DNA of 64,000 bases from an uncultured Shewanella sp. (GTDB lineage: Bacteria; Pseudomonadota; Gammaproteobacteria; Enterobacterales; Shewanellaceae). Under the pieces are notes generated by a model that was not told the DNA's origin, did no database searches, and saw only the letters and a list, made by a program, of their open reading frames with translations. A program made the translations under genes and the position numbers. The stretch spans positions 124,001 through 188,000 of the forward strand of contig CANNEE010000004.1 in assembly GCA_947503555.1 (NCBI GenBank), given 5' to 3'. Shown here piece after piece: positions 25,468 through 34,569 of this stretch; the stretch's first letter is position 1; every line of letters starts with the position of its first letter.

Positions 25468-26004
25468 ATGATGAAAATAATCATGGCTAAGTTGTTAGTT
25501 TTAACATGTTTGATGTCGAGTGCTGCTTTGGCGACAGATCTTAAGGTGGGAGATATGGCGCCTAACTTCAGGTTACAAGCAACCGATGGCCACTTTTATC
25601 AGCTTAAAGATTATCTGGGTAAACAAGCTCTCGTTTTGGCTTGGTACCCCATGGCTAACACTCGAGGCTGTACCTTAGAGTGCAAATCATTAGTGCAAAA
25701 GGGACACCTTATTCGCAAGTTTAATGCGGTATATATGATGGCGAGTGTGGATGATCTTGAAGATAACCAAAAGTTTGCCAAGGAGCAGAAAGCTGATTTT
25801 CCTATGCTTAGCGACCCGACCAAGGAAGTGGCCAAAGCTTATGATGTGCTGAATTTTGTCCGTGTTGCTAGCCGAGTGACTTTTTATATCGGCAAAAACG
25901 GTAAGATTCTAAAAATAGACGAAGATATAAATCCTGAATCGGCAGCTGAAGATATTGCTCTTACTTTATCTGAATTGAAGGTTGAACCAGCAAATGAATC
26001 ATAA
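25468..26004 (+). CDS. Exported peroxiredoxin (Bcp/PrxQ-like)
   Basis: The protein has 178 residues. A signal peptide (MAKLLVLTCLMSSAALA) places it in the periplasm. The thioredoxin-fold core contains YPMANTRGCTLECKSL, with peroxidatic C68 and a second cysteine, C72. The C-x3-C spacing is one residue shorter than the C-x4-C of E. coli Bcp. The loop FPMLSDPTKEVAKAYDV is typical of the family. It should reduce hydrogen or organic peroxides with electrons from a thioredoxin-like partner. AAGGA lies upstream of the ATG, and MAKLL at residue 6 is an alternative start. Confidence 0.85.
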   Translation: MMKIIMAKLLVLTCLMSSAALATDLKVGDMAPNFRLQATDGHFYQLKDYLGKQALVLAWYPMANTRGCTLECKSLVQKGHLIRKFNAVYMMASVDDLEDNQKFAKEQKADFPMLSDPTKEVAKAYDVLNFVRVASRVTFYIGKNGKILKIDEDINPESAAEDIALTLSELKVEPANES

Positions 26005-26017
26005 TTGAAAGCATCGA

Positions 26018-26053
26018 GCCCCGTTTAATTTGGTACCAGTCTATAACGGGGTT
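26018..26053 (+). terminator. Weak hairpin after the peroxiredoxin gene
   Basis: CCCCGTT pairs with AACGGGG about 25 bases apart, with a TGGTACCA palindrome in the loop. Only three Ts follow, so termination efficiency is doubtful. Confidence 0.4.
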
Positions 26054-26251
26054 TATGTTGATTTTGAATGTATGTTCACGCTTTGGAATTCGTTATTTTA
26101 GGGGTGAATCACAGGCTTGAGGATTGTTCTCTTGTTAGCTAAAAGTCGGCTTGTTCTCTCTTCTTGGCGCTATTAACCTAGCTTAAGTTTTTGCTTATCT
26201 GCATCTGTATCTAGATAGGTGCCACTCCGCCAATTGATTTAGGAATCAACT

Positions 26252-27232
26252 ATGTTTAACGCACTGGTATTAACCCAAGAAGAGAAGAAAACCCTATCCG
26301 AGGTTCGTCAAATTAGTGAGGCCGATTTACCTGAAGGAGAGGTGTTGGTCGATGTCGATTACTCATCCCTTAACTATAAAGATGGTTTAGCGGTAACAGG
26401 TACAGGTCGTATTATTCGTAATTTCCCTATGGTGCCAGGAATTGACTTTGCGGGCACAGTCGTTGAGTCGAGCGATGCGCGTTACCAAGCGGGTGATAAA
26501 GTGATTTTGACTGGCTGGGGAGTTGGTGAAAATCATTGGGGTGGCATGGCACAAAAGGCCAGAGTCAAGGCTGACTGGCTTGTACCTATGCCAGCAGGAA
26601 TCGATGGCCGCAGGGCTATGATGGTAGGTACGGCTGGCCTTACCGCTATGTTATGTGTACAAGCGCTGCAAAACGCTGGCGTGACACCAGAATCTGGCGA
26701 TATTTTGGTGACAGGTGCTAGTGGTGGTGTTGGTTCAGTTGCAGTAACCTTACTGGCTCAATCAGGTTATCGTGTGGTGGCAGGAACTGGCCGCGTGGAA
26801 GAGAATGGCCCGCTGCTAAAGAAGTTAGGCGCGGCTGAGATTATCGATAGAGAAAGTCTTGCCGCCGATGCTCGTCCATTAGAGAAGCAGCGCTGGGCAG
26901 GTGTGGTTGATACTGTTGGGGATAAGGTTTTAGCTCGCGCTTTGGCTGAGATGCATTATGGCGGCAGTGTGGCAGCCTGTGGTTTAGCTGGCGGTTTTGC
27001 TCTACCAACCACAGTCATGCCGTTTATTCTGCGTGGAGTAAATTTATTAGGCATAGATTCTGTTGCTTGCCCTTATGAGAAACGCGTGGCGGCATGGGAT
27101 GCCATTATTGAGCAGTTACCTGAGAGTTATTATGAGCAGGCTTGCCAAAGTGTGTCACTAGAAGCTGTGCCTGAGTATGCTGCAAAAATTGTTAAAGGTC
27201 AGGTCACAGGCCGTGTGATTGTTGAGCTATAA
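26252..27232 (+). CDS. acuI: Acrylyl-CoA reductase AcuI / YhdH-type quinone oxidoreductase
   Basis: The protein has 326 residues, a zinc-free medium-chain dehydrogenase. Characteristic segments are YSSLNYKDGLAVTGTGRI, PGIDFAGTVVES, GWGVGENHWGG and the NADPH motif VTGASGGVGSVAVTLL (about residues 150-165). YhdH/AcuI enzymes reduce acryloyl-CoA to propionyl-CoA, which detoxifies acrylate produced from DMSP. That is a relevant task for a marine bacterium. No DMSP lyase gene is nearby. It is a single gene followed by a strong terminator. Confidence 0.85.
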   Translation: MFNALVLTQEEKKTLSEVRQISEADLPEGEVLVDVDYSSLNYKDGLAVTGTGRIIRNFPMVPGIDFAGTVVESSDARYQAGDKVILTGWGVGENHWGGMAQKARVKADWLVPMPAGIDGRRAMMVGTAGLTAMLCVQALQNAGVTPESGDILVTGASGGVGSVAVTLLAQSGYRVVAGTGRVEENGPLLKKLGAAEIIDRESLAADARPLEKQRWAGVVDTVGDKVLARALAEMHYGGSVAACGLAGGFALPTTVMPFILRGVNLLGIDSVACPYEKRVAAWDAIIEQLPESYYEQACQSVSLEAVPEYAAKIVKGQVTGRVIVEL

Positions 27233-27259
27233 CTAAGCTCTTTTCCATACTGACTAAAT

Positions 27260-27290
27260 AAAGCGCCCTGATATGATTCAGGGCGCTTTT
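27260..27290 (+). terminator. Terminator between acuI and the M14 peptidase gene
   Basis: AAAGCGCCCTGA (27260-27271) pairs with TCAGGGCGCTTT (27278-27289) across a six-base loop. A/T runs on both sides mean it can serve both converging genes. Confidence 0.85.
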
Positions 27291-27297
27291 GTTTATA

Positions 27298-29148
27298 CTA
27301 TTGCTCTAGTCTTAGCACCGGGTATTTCTGGTATGCATCATCATAGTATGGGCTACGTTGATAGAACCAGCGCAATCTGGCTTTAGGATCGGCGGCAAAG
27401 TCCTTATCTTTTAGGGCTTGTTCGAACTCTTTTGCAAGCTTTGGGTTTTCTGCAAGCATCTTCGCTGCTAAAGGCTCAATAGCATACTCTTCAATATATT
27501 CGGTGCGAGTAAAGATAGGGTTAAAGAAGCCCCACTGTAGCAATGAATCTCGTGATGCGGGCTCTAATAACAAAATGGCTAAGTCGCCAAGGGGCTGCTC
27601 AGTACTAATTTTGACTGTGCCCGCTGGTAACTCTTTAGTTATCTTGTGTAATTGAGGTGTGGTCTCGACTCTTTGACGGCCTTCGTAGTCTTTTTTACCG
27701 AACTTAGGCTCAGTGAGTTGGTACTCACCTAATGTCAATGTTACAGGCTTCTCGAGTCGTGTCATACGAATACCATGGGTGCCAAGGCGCTCTATGACTT
27801 CTTGCCATTGTGGCTCAATATAATAAGCCTTAGGCCTTTGGGTAGTGATATCTGGGACAGTGTTACTCATTACTGGCAGATTGGAATAGAGTTTTGGTTT
27901 GCCAGTCCAGCGCACAACGGTATCGCCACTGATTGGGCTTTGCTCAAGCTCGTATTCTATGCCCTTAAAGTCACGGCCTTTAGCTTGTTGCTCTTCTTTC
28001 CAGCTAAGTGTCACAGTGTTTGGGTAACGATACTTATCTTGCTCGACGGCGGCTTTAAGCTTGGTAGCTTGCTCGCCGATCGTTTTAAGAGTTTGTTCTA
28101 ACATCACATAGGTGGCTAAGACCCGTTGTTCGTAGGGCTTGAGACTATGGTTTTCTACAAGAATTGTAGGTAGATGGCGTGCATCTCCGTAGCCATTAGA
28201 GAATCTTGGGCTTGGATTCCACAGCGAGACTCCTTGGCTCATGTCGCGATTATCTCTAGCAAAGACGAGTTCACCTGGAATATGGTCTTGTGCTTCTAGA
28301 GCCTGATAAAGTGCAGGCTTTAACTGACTGTCTAACCAGTTAAATGATGCTGGGCTCAGTCCTTGAGCTAGGTTGTAGCCAAAAGTGAGATCATATTGAT
28401 AGTCAATGCCATCGGTAACATGGACATCAATATAGAGGCTAGGCTGCCAAGTATTGATGGCTTTGAGCATATGCTGCATCTCTGGGCTATCAGCCTTGGC
28501 ATAGTCTCGGTTGAGATTGAGGTTGGTGGCTGTGGTACGCCAACCCATATCCACAGGACCTCTTTGATTGACTCGATTATATTGACCACTGCGCTCATGG
28601 CCATCGACGCTAAAGATAGGTACGAAGAGTAAATTGGCCCCATCGAGTAGCTCGGCTTTATCGCCAAAGACAATATCTCTGAGCAGCATCATGCCAGCAT
28701 CTTTACCATCGATTTCACCCGAGTGAATGCCTGCCTGTACCAAGACGCTAGGCTTGCCTTCTTTTACTAGCGCAGCTGGATCATGAATGCCTGACTGAGA
28801 TGCGATGATCATCCAAATATCCCGCCCTTGCGGACTCTTGCCTAGGCTGACCTTATTTAACATGGGACTTTGAGCAACTAACTTATCCAGCCAAGCCATA
28901 GTGTCTTCATAATTTGGGCTGGTTTTAAGGCCGTTACGCTCAAAAGGGGTCGCCCATTTGGCGTCTGGCGATAACAATAGCGCTTGGCTTTTACCTTGCC
29001 ATTGAATGATTGGCGGCAAAATGGCGTCATTGACAAAGTCACTTGCCACTACGGGAGTTTGCGCTGTTTCATTAGCGGTTTGAGCTAATGCAGGATAAGT
29101 TGTGAGTAGTGCCCCCAGTATTGCGGGAGCTAGGTGCCATGTTCGCAT
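27298..29148 (-). CDS. Exported M14-family zinc carboxypeptidase
   Basis: The protein has 616 residues. A signal peptide (MRTWHLAPAILGALLTTYPALA) is followed by the M14 domain. Zinc ligands are the HSGE motif in QAGIHSGEIDGKDAG and a later histidine in YIDVHVTDGIDY. The FVPIFSVDGHER and NLNRDYAKADSPE segments are typical of this carboxypeptidase subgroup. The remaining 300 residues form a C-terminal beta-rich extension found in many marine gammaproteobacterial members. It probably removes C-terminal residues from peptides in the periplasm or outside the cell. It is transcribed alone on the minus strand. Confidence 0.88.
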   Translation of the reverse strand: MRTWHLAPAILGALLTTYPALAQTANETAQTPVVASDFVNDAILPPIIQWQGKSQALLLSPDAKWATPFERNGLKTSPNYEDTMAWLDKLVAQSPMLNKVSLGKSPQGRDIWMIIASQSGIHDPAALVKEGKPSVLVQAGIHSGEIDGKDAGMMLLRDIVFGDKAELLDGANLLFVPIFSVDGHERSGQYNRVNQRGPVDMGWRTTATNLNLNRDYAKADSPEMQHMLKAINTWQPSLYIDVHVTDGIDYQYDLTFGYNLAQGLSPASFNWLDSQLKPALYQALEAQDHIPGELVFARDNRDMSQGVSLWNPSPRFSNGYGDARHLPTILVENHSLKPYEQRVLATYVMLEQTLKTIGEQATKLKAAVEQDKYRYPNTVTLSWKEEQQAKGRDFKGIEYELEQSPISGDTVVRWTGKPKLYSNLPVMSNTVPDITTQRPKAYYIEPQWQEVIERLGTHGIRMTRLEKPVTLTLGEYQLTEPKFGKKDYEGRQRVETTPQLHKITKELPAGTVKISTEQPLGDLAILLLEPASRDSLLQWGFFNPIFTRTEYIEEYAIEPLAAKMLAENPKLAKEFEQALKDKDFAADPKARLRWFYQRSPYYDDAYQKYPVLRLEQ

Positions 29149-29326
29149 TGAAAAGAGTCCAGTGGATTATTGTTATAGGCCGAGTATATTCGAGCAAATG
29201 TAGATGAATTGCAATGAGTTAGAACTTGTCATTGCACAAATAGCTTGGGGCTGTGATGCGTTATCCTGTCAGCTCATTTACTTTGTTTAATTAAGATGTC
29301 TGTGTTAGCTCTGATAGCTTCAGCGC

Positions 29327-29533
29327 TCAAATAATTTGGGATTCATCGGCCTCGAAAATGGCTTCTATGGGCAGTTCAAATAGCTTGGCGAGCTTAAATG
29401 CCAAGGGCAAGCTAGGATCATACTTACCCTTTTCAATGGCATTAACTGTTTGTCTGGATACATCGAGCAGTTGAGCAAGATCGGCTTGGGTCAGATTTTT
29501 TTGGGCTCGTAGCACTTTTATTTGGTTCTTCAT
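29327..29533 (-). CDS. Small XRE-family helix-turn-helix regulator
   Basis: The protein has 68 residues, almost entirely one Cro/C1-type HTH: IKVLRAQKNLTQADLAQLLD followed by VSRQTVNAIEKGKYDPSLPLA. This YozG-like size class is often paired with a small membrane protein gene, as here. The start overlaps the stop of the upstream gene by four bases (ATGA), so translation is coupled. It probably regulates its own operon. It is not a toxin-antitoxin pair that I recognise. Confidence 0.88.
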   Translation of the reverse strand: MKNQIKVLRAQKNLTQADLAQLLDVSRQTVNAIEKGKYDPSLPLAFKLAKLFELPIEAIFEADESQII

Positions 29534-29955
29534 CGGTATTTTAATCTCCCTACAACGATAGCAATCATGTAAACAACTGCCATAAGGGCAACCAGGTAAC
29601 TTGCTTTTAGCTCAGGAAAGTAATGACTCTTTTCAAATATGGAGTAGCAAGAAAAGCCGATGATAGTTATCCCAACGCTGGTTGCCAAGGCATTAAGTTG
29701 GATCTGCTTCTCCATTTCATCAAGTTCGCGTAAAAAGCGTCTAAAGCTGAACAGTAAGCCCATACTGAAACTGAGGTGTAGTAGGAATAGAGCACCAATA
29801 ATTGCTGCTGAGGTAACTTCTTGGCTTTTAATGAGATAGCTGGCTAACATCAACGATGCTGCCCAGGCTAGCGCGAGTAAATTAACTCGGTTGGCATTGA
29901 GCAGATCTCTTCTAGGTAATCCTTTTGCGCAAATGGCATCAATGACATTTTTCAT
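29530..29955 (-). CDS. Four-helix inner-membrane protein paired with XRE regulator
   Basis: The protein has 141 residues and about four hydrophobic segments: LALAWAASLMLASYL, AAIIGALFLLHLSFSMGLLF, LATSVGITIIGFSCYSIF and SYLVALMAVVYMIAIVV. A charged loop RRFLRELDEMEKQIQLNA lies between helices two and three, a motif seen in membrane partners of YozG-like regulators (DUF2178-like). No enzyme motif is present. The coupled regulator suggests it may sense the envelope state and report to it, which is an inference. Confidence 0.7.
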   Translation of the reverse strand: MKNVIDAICAKGLPRRDLLNANRVNLLALAWAASLMLASYLIKSQEVTSAAIIGALFLLHLSFSMGLLFSFRRFLRELDEMEKQIQLNALATSVGITIIGFSCYSIFEKSHYFPELKASYLVALMAVVYMIAIVVGRLKYR

Positions 29956-30109
29956 TTTCGACTCCTTTTCAATGTATGTAAAGTGTGCTTGACTTTTAAC
30001 TTAGCAGGATTACTTGTTGTGTCAAGCTTGTTTTACTTTTTGTTTGGTTGTTTTTACACACGTCGAGGCAAAAAGTTGAATTGAGAGGTAAGGAGCAGTT
30101 TCAAGTAAC

Positions 30110-30137
30110 AAAAATCCCAGCACTTGGCTGGGATTTT
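30110..30137 (-). terminator. Terminator after pckA
   Basis: AAAATCCCAGC pairs with GCTGGGATTTT around ACTTG. Reading the minus strand it lies 26 bases after the pckA stop and ends in a T-run. Confidence 0.8.
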
Positions 30138-30162
30138 GATTATCACGAATTATATTATGCGA

Positions 30163-31707
30163 TTACTTGGCTTTAGGGCCCGCATTTTTGATTGAGTCTG
30201 GCACCTGATACTTAGCGAAGTTCTCGTTAAACTCTTTGGCAAGTTGGTCTGCATATTCAGCGTACTGAGCTTTATCTTCCCAAGTGTTAATTGGGTTGAG
30301 TAGCGTGTCATCTACACCGTCAATTGAGATTGGAACATGCAGGTTTAGCTGTTCTAAGTGCTGAGTTTCCACCTCTTTCAAGTCGCCGCTAACGATAGCA
30401 TCAATGATGGCGCGCGTTGTTGGAATGTCAAAACGCTTACCAACACCGTAAGGGCCGCCCGTCCAACCTGTATTCACTAGATAGACTTGGCTACCGAATG
30501 ACTCGATACGTTTCATCAGTAGTTCGGCATAAACGCCGGCTGGGCGCGGGAAGAAAGGTGCGCCGAAACAGGTAGAGAAGGTTGACTGAATGGCCGATGT
30601 TGAGCCCATTTCTGTTGAGCCAACTTTTGCAGTATAGCCTGATAGGAAGTGGTATGCCGCTTGCTCTTTAGTGAGCTTAGATACAGGCGGTAATACACCT
30701 GAAACATCACAAGTCAAAAAGACAACCGCATTAGGCTCGGCGCCGCGATTCTCTTTTTTACGCTGTGCAATATGCTCTAACGGATATGCTGCACGGCTAT
30801 TTTCAGTCAGTGTTGAATCGCTGTAGTCTGGTACGCGTTTGTCGTCCATTACCACATTTTCAAGCACAGTGCCGAAGCGAATTGCATTCCAGATAACCGG
30901 CTCGTTCTTTTGGCTTAAATCGATACACTTGGCGTAGCAGCCACCTTCGATATTAAATACGCCGCCTGGTGCCCAACCATGCTCATCATCACCAATCAAG
31001 AAACGCTTAGGATCGGCTGATAGAGTAGTCTTTCCTGTACCAGAAAGTCCAAAGAAAAGGGTGGTATCACCGTTCTGGCCAACATTTGCAGAGCAGTGCA
31101 TAGGTAGCACGCCTTTTGCAGGGAGCAGGAAGTTTTGCACCGAGAACATGGATTTTTTCATCTCGCCAGCGTATTTGAGGCCGGCTAATAGCACTTTGCG
31201 TTCGGCAAAGTTGATAATGACAGTAGCCTCTGAATTAGTGCCATCTTGCTCGGGAGAGCAGACAAAGCCTGGCGCATTCATGATTTGCCAGACAGGCTTA
31301 TCTGCAGCATTGAAAGTCTCTGGTTCGATAAATAGGTTACGGGCAAAGAGCTGATGCCAAGCATATTCAGTGGTGACCTTGATAGGAAGGTAATGCTCAG
31401 GATCGGCACCTACCTCTAGGTCAGAAACAAATTGCTCCTTATCACTCAGGTAAGCTTCAACTTTATCCCATAAGGCTTGAAATGCTTCAGGTTCAAAAGG
31501 TTTGTTGACGCTGCCCCATTCGATATCATTTTCGCTACCAGCTTCTTTCACGATGAAGCGATCATTGGGAGAGCGGCCAGTACGGGCTCCAGTTTTGGCC
31601 ACTAGGGCACCGTTTGCGGTTAATTCACCTTCACCACGTAGTAGTGAGAGCTCGATGAGTTGTGCATGGGTTAGGTTGTGATGCACGCGGTTTACTCCTT
31701 CCGCCAT
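30163..31707 (-). CDS. pckA: Phosphoenolpyruvate carboxykinase (ATP)
   Basis: The protein has 514 residues. The PEPCK-specific P-loop [10 protein letters not shown] is at 220-229, the metal motif [17 protein letters not shown] follows at 236-252, and [10 protein letters not shown] near the N-terminus binds substrate. It converts oxaloacetate and ATP to PEP, CO2 and ADP at the start of gluconeogenesis, in the cytosol. A GGAGA ribosome site precedes the ATG. The upstream region contains an inverted repeat that may be an operator. Confidence 0.97.
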   Translation of the reverse strand: MAEGVNRVHHNLTHAQLIELSLLRGEGELTANGALVAKTGARTGRSPNDRFIVKEAGSENDIEWGSVNKPFEPEAFQALWDKVEAYLSDKEQFVSDLEVGADPEHYLPIKVTTEYAWHQLFARNLFIEPETFNAADKPVWQIMNAPGFVCSPEQDGTNSEATVIINFAERKVLLAGLKYAGEMKKSMFSVQNFLLPAKGVLPMHCSANVGQNGDTTLFFGLSGTGKTTLSADPKRFLIGDDEHGWAPGGVFNIEGGCYAKCIDLSQKNEPVIWNAIRFGTVLENVVMDDKRVPDYSDSTLTENSRAAYPLEHIAQRKKENRGAEPNAVVFLTCDVSGVLPPVSKLTKEQAAYHFLSGYTAKVGSTEMGSTSAIQSTFSTCFGAPFFPRPAGVYAELLMKRIESFGSQVYLVNTGWTGGPYGVGKRFDIPTTRAIIDAIVSGDLKEVETQHLEQLNLHVPISIDGVDDTLLNPINTWEDKAQYAEYADQLAKEFNENFAKYQVPDSIKNAGPKAK

Positions 31708-32038
31708 AGGTCAAATCTCCGTGTAGTACGAGGTTATATTGTTGTTGGTCTATTTAAACGCCAACTTCACAATAGGTTGTTACAGTAAATTCAGCACACC
31801 TTTGCCGTTTACCGATTAGTTGTTATCAATTGCTCTGTCCCTAAACTGATGCCAAAAATTAATTTGAATCGTTAAAAGTTAACTTTCATTGATTTAAATT
31901 TACCTGCAATTGAGTGCATCTTGATGTGCACTGATTTATCGCGGCTCTAGTGTAAATACACTAAATTTTTTAAGCACCTGTTGATTGTAACTTAACCCAG
32001 AGCTAATGTGTGAGCTAGATTGCAAAAAAAAGGCAAAA
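31708..32038 (-). promoter_or_regulatory. pckA promoter region with inverted repeat at 31948-31963
   Basis: No gene was found in this stretch between pckA and the hslO terminator. TAGTGT-AAAT-ACACTA at 31948-31963 is a clean inverted repeat about 240 bases before the pckA start. Its half-sites do not exactly match the HexR, TyrR or Crp consensus that I know. It is listed as a candidate operator only. Confidence 0.35.
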
Positions 32039-32066
32039 AAAGAAGGCGGTCACGGCCGCCTTCTTT
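32039..32066 (-). terminator. Terminator of hslR-hslO
   Basis: AAAGAAGGCGG pairs with CCGCCTTCTTT across a six-base loop. On the minus strand it lies 30 bases after the hslO stop and runs into a long T-tract. Confidence 0.9.
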
Positions 32067-32096
32067 GGAGAGTTATTGATTTGGAAAGTGATGCTG

Positions 32097-32957
32097 TTAT
32101 TGATCACTCGCTGATGCTGGAGCGTTAGCAAAAAGTGCTTCGATATCGATAGAGTCAAAACGATAGTGGCTGTTACAGAATTCACAGCCCATTTCAATCA
32201 CACCTTTTTCAGCAAGAATGCTGTCGATTTCAGCTTTGGCAACAGTGCGAATGGCAGCGGCGCTACGCTCTTTTGAACAAGTGCATTTAAAGCTGACATC
32301 GATTGGATCGAATAGACGTACCTGCTCTTGGTGATAAAGACGGTGTAATACTTCTTTCGCTTCTAAGCCAAATAGCTCTTCCTGTTTTACTGTCGCGGTA
32401 AGCTGAGAGAGGTGTTCGAAATCTTCTAAATGATCGGCTTCACTTGGAAGGACTTGTAATAACATACCCGCCGCTTGTTGTTTGTCGGCAAACAGCCAAA
32501 TGCCAGTAGGCAATTGCTCAGATTGATTAAAATACTCTTCTAAGCATTGAGCGATATTTTCTTTATCCAATGAAACCACACCTTGGTAACGTTCGCCGTC
32601 ATCTGGGGTCAGTGTGATTACCATATAACCTTTACCAAATAGGTCACCCAACTTGGTTGATGCAGGCACTTGGTCATTGAATCTTGCAACACCTCGCATC
32701 TCTTGGTTGTTGTTGCCGTTGATGACGGCTAGGGAAACTGGGCCATCACCCTGTAGTTGGACACTAATATCGCCACTAAACTTTAGTGTGGCCGTTAACA
32801 GAGAAGTTGCCGCCAATAGTTGACCTAGAATCTGTTCAACTACTTCTGGGTAGTTATGGGCCTTAATGATGTCTTGGTAGCTTTTCTCTAGTTGAACCAT
32901 TTCACCACGTACATCTGCATTATCAAATAGATAGCGGTGTAGAATATCTTTACTCAT
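32097..32957 (-). CDS. hslO: Redox-regulated chaperone Hsp33
   Basis: The protein has 286 residues. The C-terminal redox switch is C225-x-C227 and C258-x2-C261, which binds zinc when reduced and forms disulfides under oxidative stress. The N-terminal core contains the family segments [27 protein letters not shown] and MRGVARF. It holds unfolding cytosolic proteins during combined heat and oxidant stress. It lies 15 bases downstream of hslR on the same strand, so the two form one heat-shock-type operon. Confidence 0.96.
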   Translation of the reverse strand: MSKDILHRYLFDNADVRGEMVQLEKSYQDIIKAHNYPEVVEQILGQLLAATSLLTATLKFSGDISVQLQGDGPVSLAVINGNNNQEMRGVARFNDQVPASTKLGDLFGKGYMVITLTPDDGERYQGVVSLDKENIAQCLEEYFNQSEQLPTGIWLFADKQQAAGMLLQVLPSEADHLEDFEHLSQLTATVKQEELFGLEAKEVLHRLYHQEQVRLFDPIDVSFKCTCSKERSAAAIRTVAKAEIDSILAEKGVIEMGCEFCNSHYRFDSIDIEALFANAPASASDQ

Positions 32958-32972
32958 GTGTTTTCTCTTCGA

Positions 32973-33371
32973 TTAGTATTCTTTAATACGTATTAACTGG
33001 CGTCTTTGCTTTTTGTCTGGCTTACTTTCCGGAGCAGGATTGTTCGCTATATTAAGCCTTCTGGCCTCAGCATAGGCTTGGCGCTTAGCAATGCTTTGTG
33101 CTGTCTCTTCATAAAGGGTTTGCGCTATGGCGGCTTTTTGCCTCTGTTCAGAAAGCTTAACCACAATGACTTCTTTATCATCAAACCCCTGTCTGAGTTT
33201 AATATTGGCTCCTACTTCGACATTCTTGCTCGATTTAGTACGTTGGCCATTGTAGTGAACCTTACCACCGTTGATCATCTCTTTCGCTATGGCGCGAGTC
33301 TTATAGAAACGTGCGGCCCATAGCCATTTGTCGAGGCGAACGGGAGATTGATTCTCGTTCGAATCTTGCAT
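32973..33371 (-). CDS. hslR: Ribosome-associated heat shock protein Hsp15
   Basis: The protein has 132 residues. It has an S4 RNA-binding domain, RLDKWLWAARFYKTRAIAKE to INGGKVHYNGQRTKSSK (about residues 12-50), and a basic tail. Hsp15 binds 50S subunits that still carry nascent chains and helps recycle them. The pairing with hslO is conserved in gammaproteobacteria. The start is the ATG of MQDSNENQSPVRLDKW. Confidence 0.93.
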   Translation of the reverse strand: MQDSNENQSPVRLDKWLWAARFYKTRAIAKEMINGGKVHYNGQRTKSSKNVEVGANIKLRQGFDDKEVIVVKLSEQRQKAAIAQTLYEETAQSIAKRQAYAEARRLNIANNPAPESKPDKKQRRQLIRIKEY

Positions 33372-33632
33372 AGTTTGCTTCCACTGGTATAAAACTGGGC
33401 TTGGTTCACAAGCTGGACAAGAATATGTGTTAGCCTGAGTCCGATTTATAGTAAAAAGTGGTGTGCTTCACACCCTTTTAAAGCCCGCTAAGGTAGCATA
33501 TTTGGCTTATTTTGGCCAATTTAGATACGCCCTTGGGCTTGTTGCATAAGTCGTGCTGGGTTAGCATGGGTCAGGAATTCCTAAAATATCATAATCAGAA
33601 CAGAGGCCTGTTAAAGTAAGGCCCAGGTTAAT

Positions 33633-34544
33633 ATGGATCTATTAGATAAGTTTTTAGCCAAGGCTTCGGGGATACCCCATAAGCCCTTAAGTATGGCAAG
33701 CTTTTGGTTGGGGTTAGTAGTCGTTATCTATCTGGCTGCAGACATTACATGGAAGTTAGTGCCTACAGATGATGAAACAGCGCAATGGCGACCTACAGTG
33801 TCGGGGGCGAAGAGTGCTTCTCGAGTCAATGTAGCTGGCATTAAACAGCTTTCTCTTTTTGGCGAACTAGGTGCGGTTGTTGAGACTAAGCCAGAAGTGG
33901 TCGAGATGATCACAGATGCGCCAAAAACCTCCCTTTCTATTCAATTAACGGGTGTTGTAGCGTCAACGGCTGAGCAAAAAGGCTTGGCGGTTATCGAGTC
34001 CCGTGGTAGCCAAGAAACCTATAGTCTTGGTGATAAGATCAAGGGTACATCGGCTTCTCTTAAGGAAGTGTATGCCGATCGTATCATTATTACTAACGGT
34101 GGCCGCTATGAGACCTTGATGTTAGATGGGCTTAAGTACACCACTCAGAGTAGTGCAAATCAGCAGTTGCAACAGGCTAAGAGTCAAAGCAAAGTACAGC
34201 GTTTAGATAATCGCAATAATAAAAAGGTTGGCCAGCAAATTAGCCAATCCCGTGATGCTTTGATCGCCGATCCTAGTAAAATTACCGACTACCTAGCAAT
34301 TTCTCCTGTGAAGCGCAGCGGGCAAATTTTAGGTTATCGACTCAATCCAGGCAAAGACACCGCCTTATTCAAGCAAGCCGGATTAAAAGCTAATGATTTA
34401 GCTAAATCCATTAATGGCTATGACCTGACCAATATGGGCCAGGCGTTAGAAGTGATGGCCCAATTACCCGAACTAACAGAGATATCGCTTATGGTAGAGC
34501 GTCAGGGTCAATTGGTAGAAATTATGTTTAGTTTGCCGCAATAA
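33633..34544 (+). CDS. gspC: Type II secretion protein GspC
   Basis: The protein has 303 residues. There is one inner-membrane helix near residues 24-38 (FWLGLVVVIYLAADI). A periplasmic homology region follows (LFGELGAVVE ... IQLTGVVASTAEQKGLAVIE, YSLGDKI), and a C-terminal PDZ-like domain (GYRLNPGKDTALFKQAGLKA...INGYDLTNMGQ). GspC links the inner-membrane platform to the secretin GspD and helps choose substrates. It is the first gene of the operon. The region upstream (33372-33632) is the likely promoter, with no clear -35/-10 found. Confidence 0.95.
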   Translation: MDLLDKFLAKASGIPHKPLSMASFWLGLVVVIYLAADITWKLVPTDDETAQWRPTVSGAKSASRVNVAGIKQLSLFGELGAVVETKPEVVEMITDAPKTSLSIQLTGVVASTAEQKGLAVIESRGSQETYSLGDKIKGTSASLKEVYADRIIITNGGRYETLMLDGLKYTTQSSANQQLQQAKSQSKVQRLDNRNNKKVGQQISQSRDALIADPSKITDYLAISPVKRSGQILGYRLNPGKDTALFKQAGLKANDLAKSINGYDLTNMGQALEVMAQLPELTEISLMVERQGQLVEIMFSLPQ

Positions 34545-34569
34545 ATTAGGCTTTAGGGGAAGTAATACA

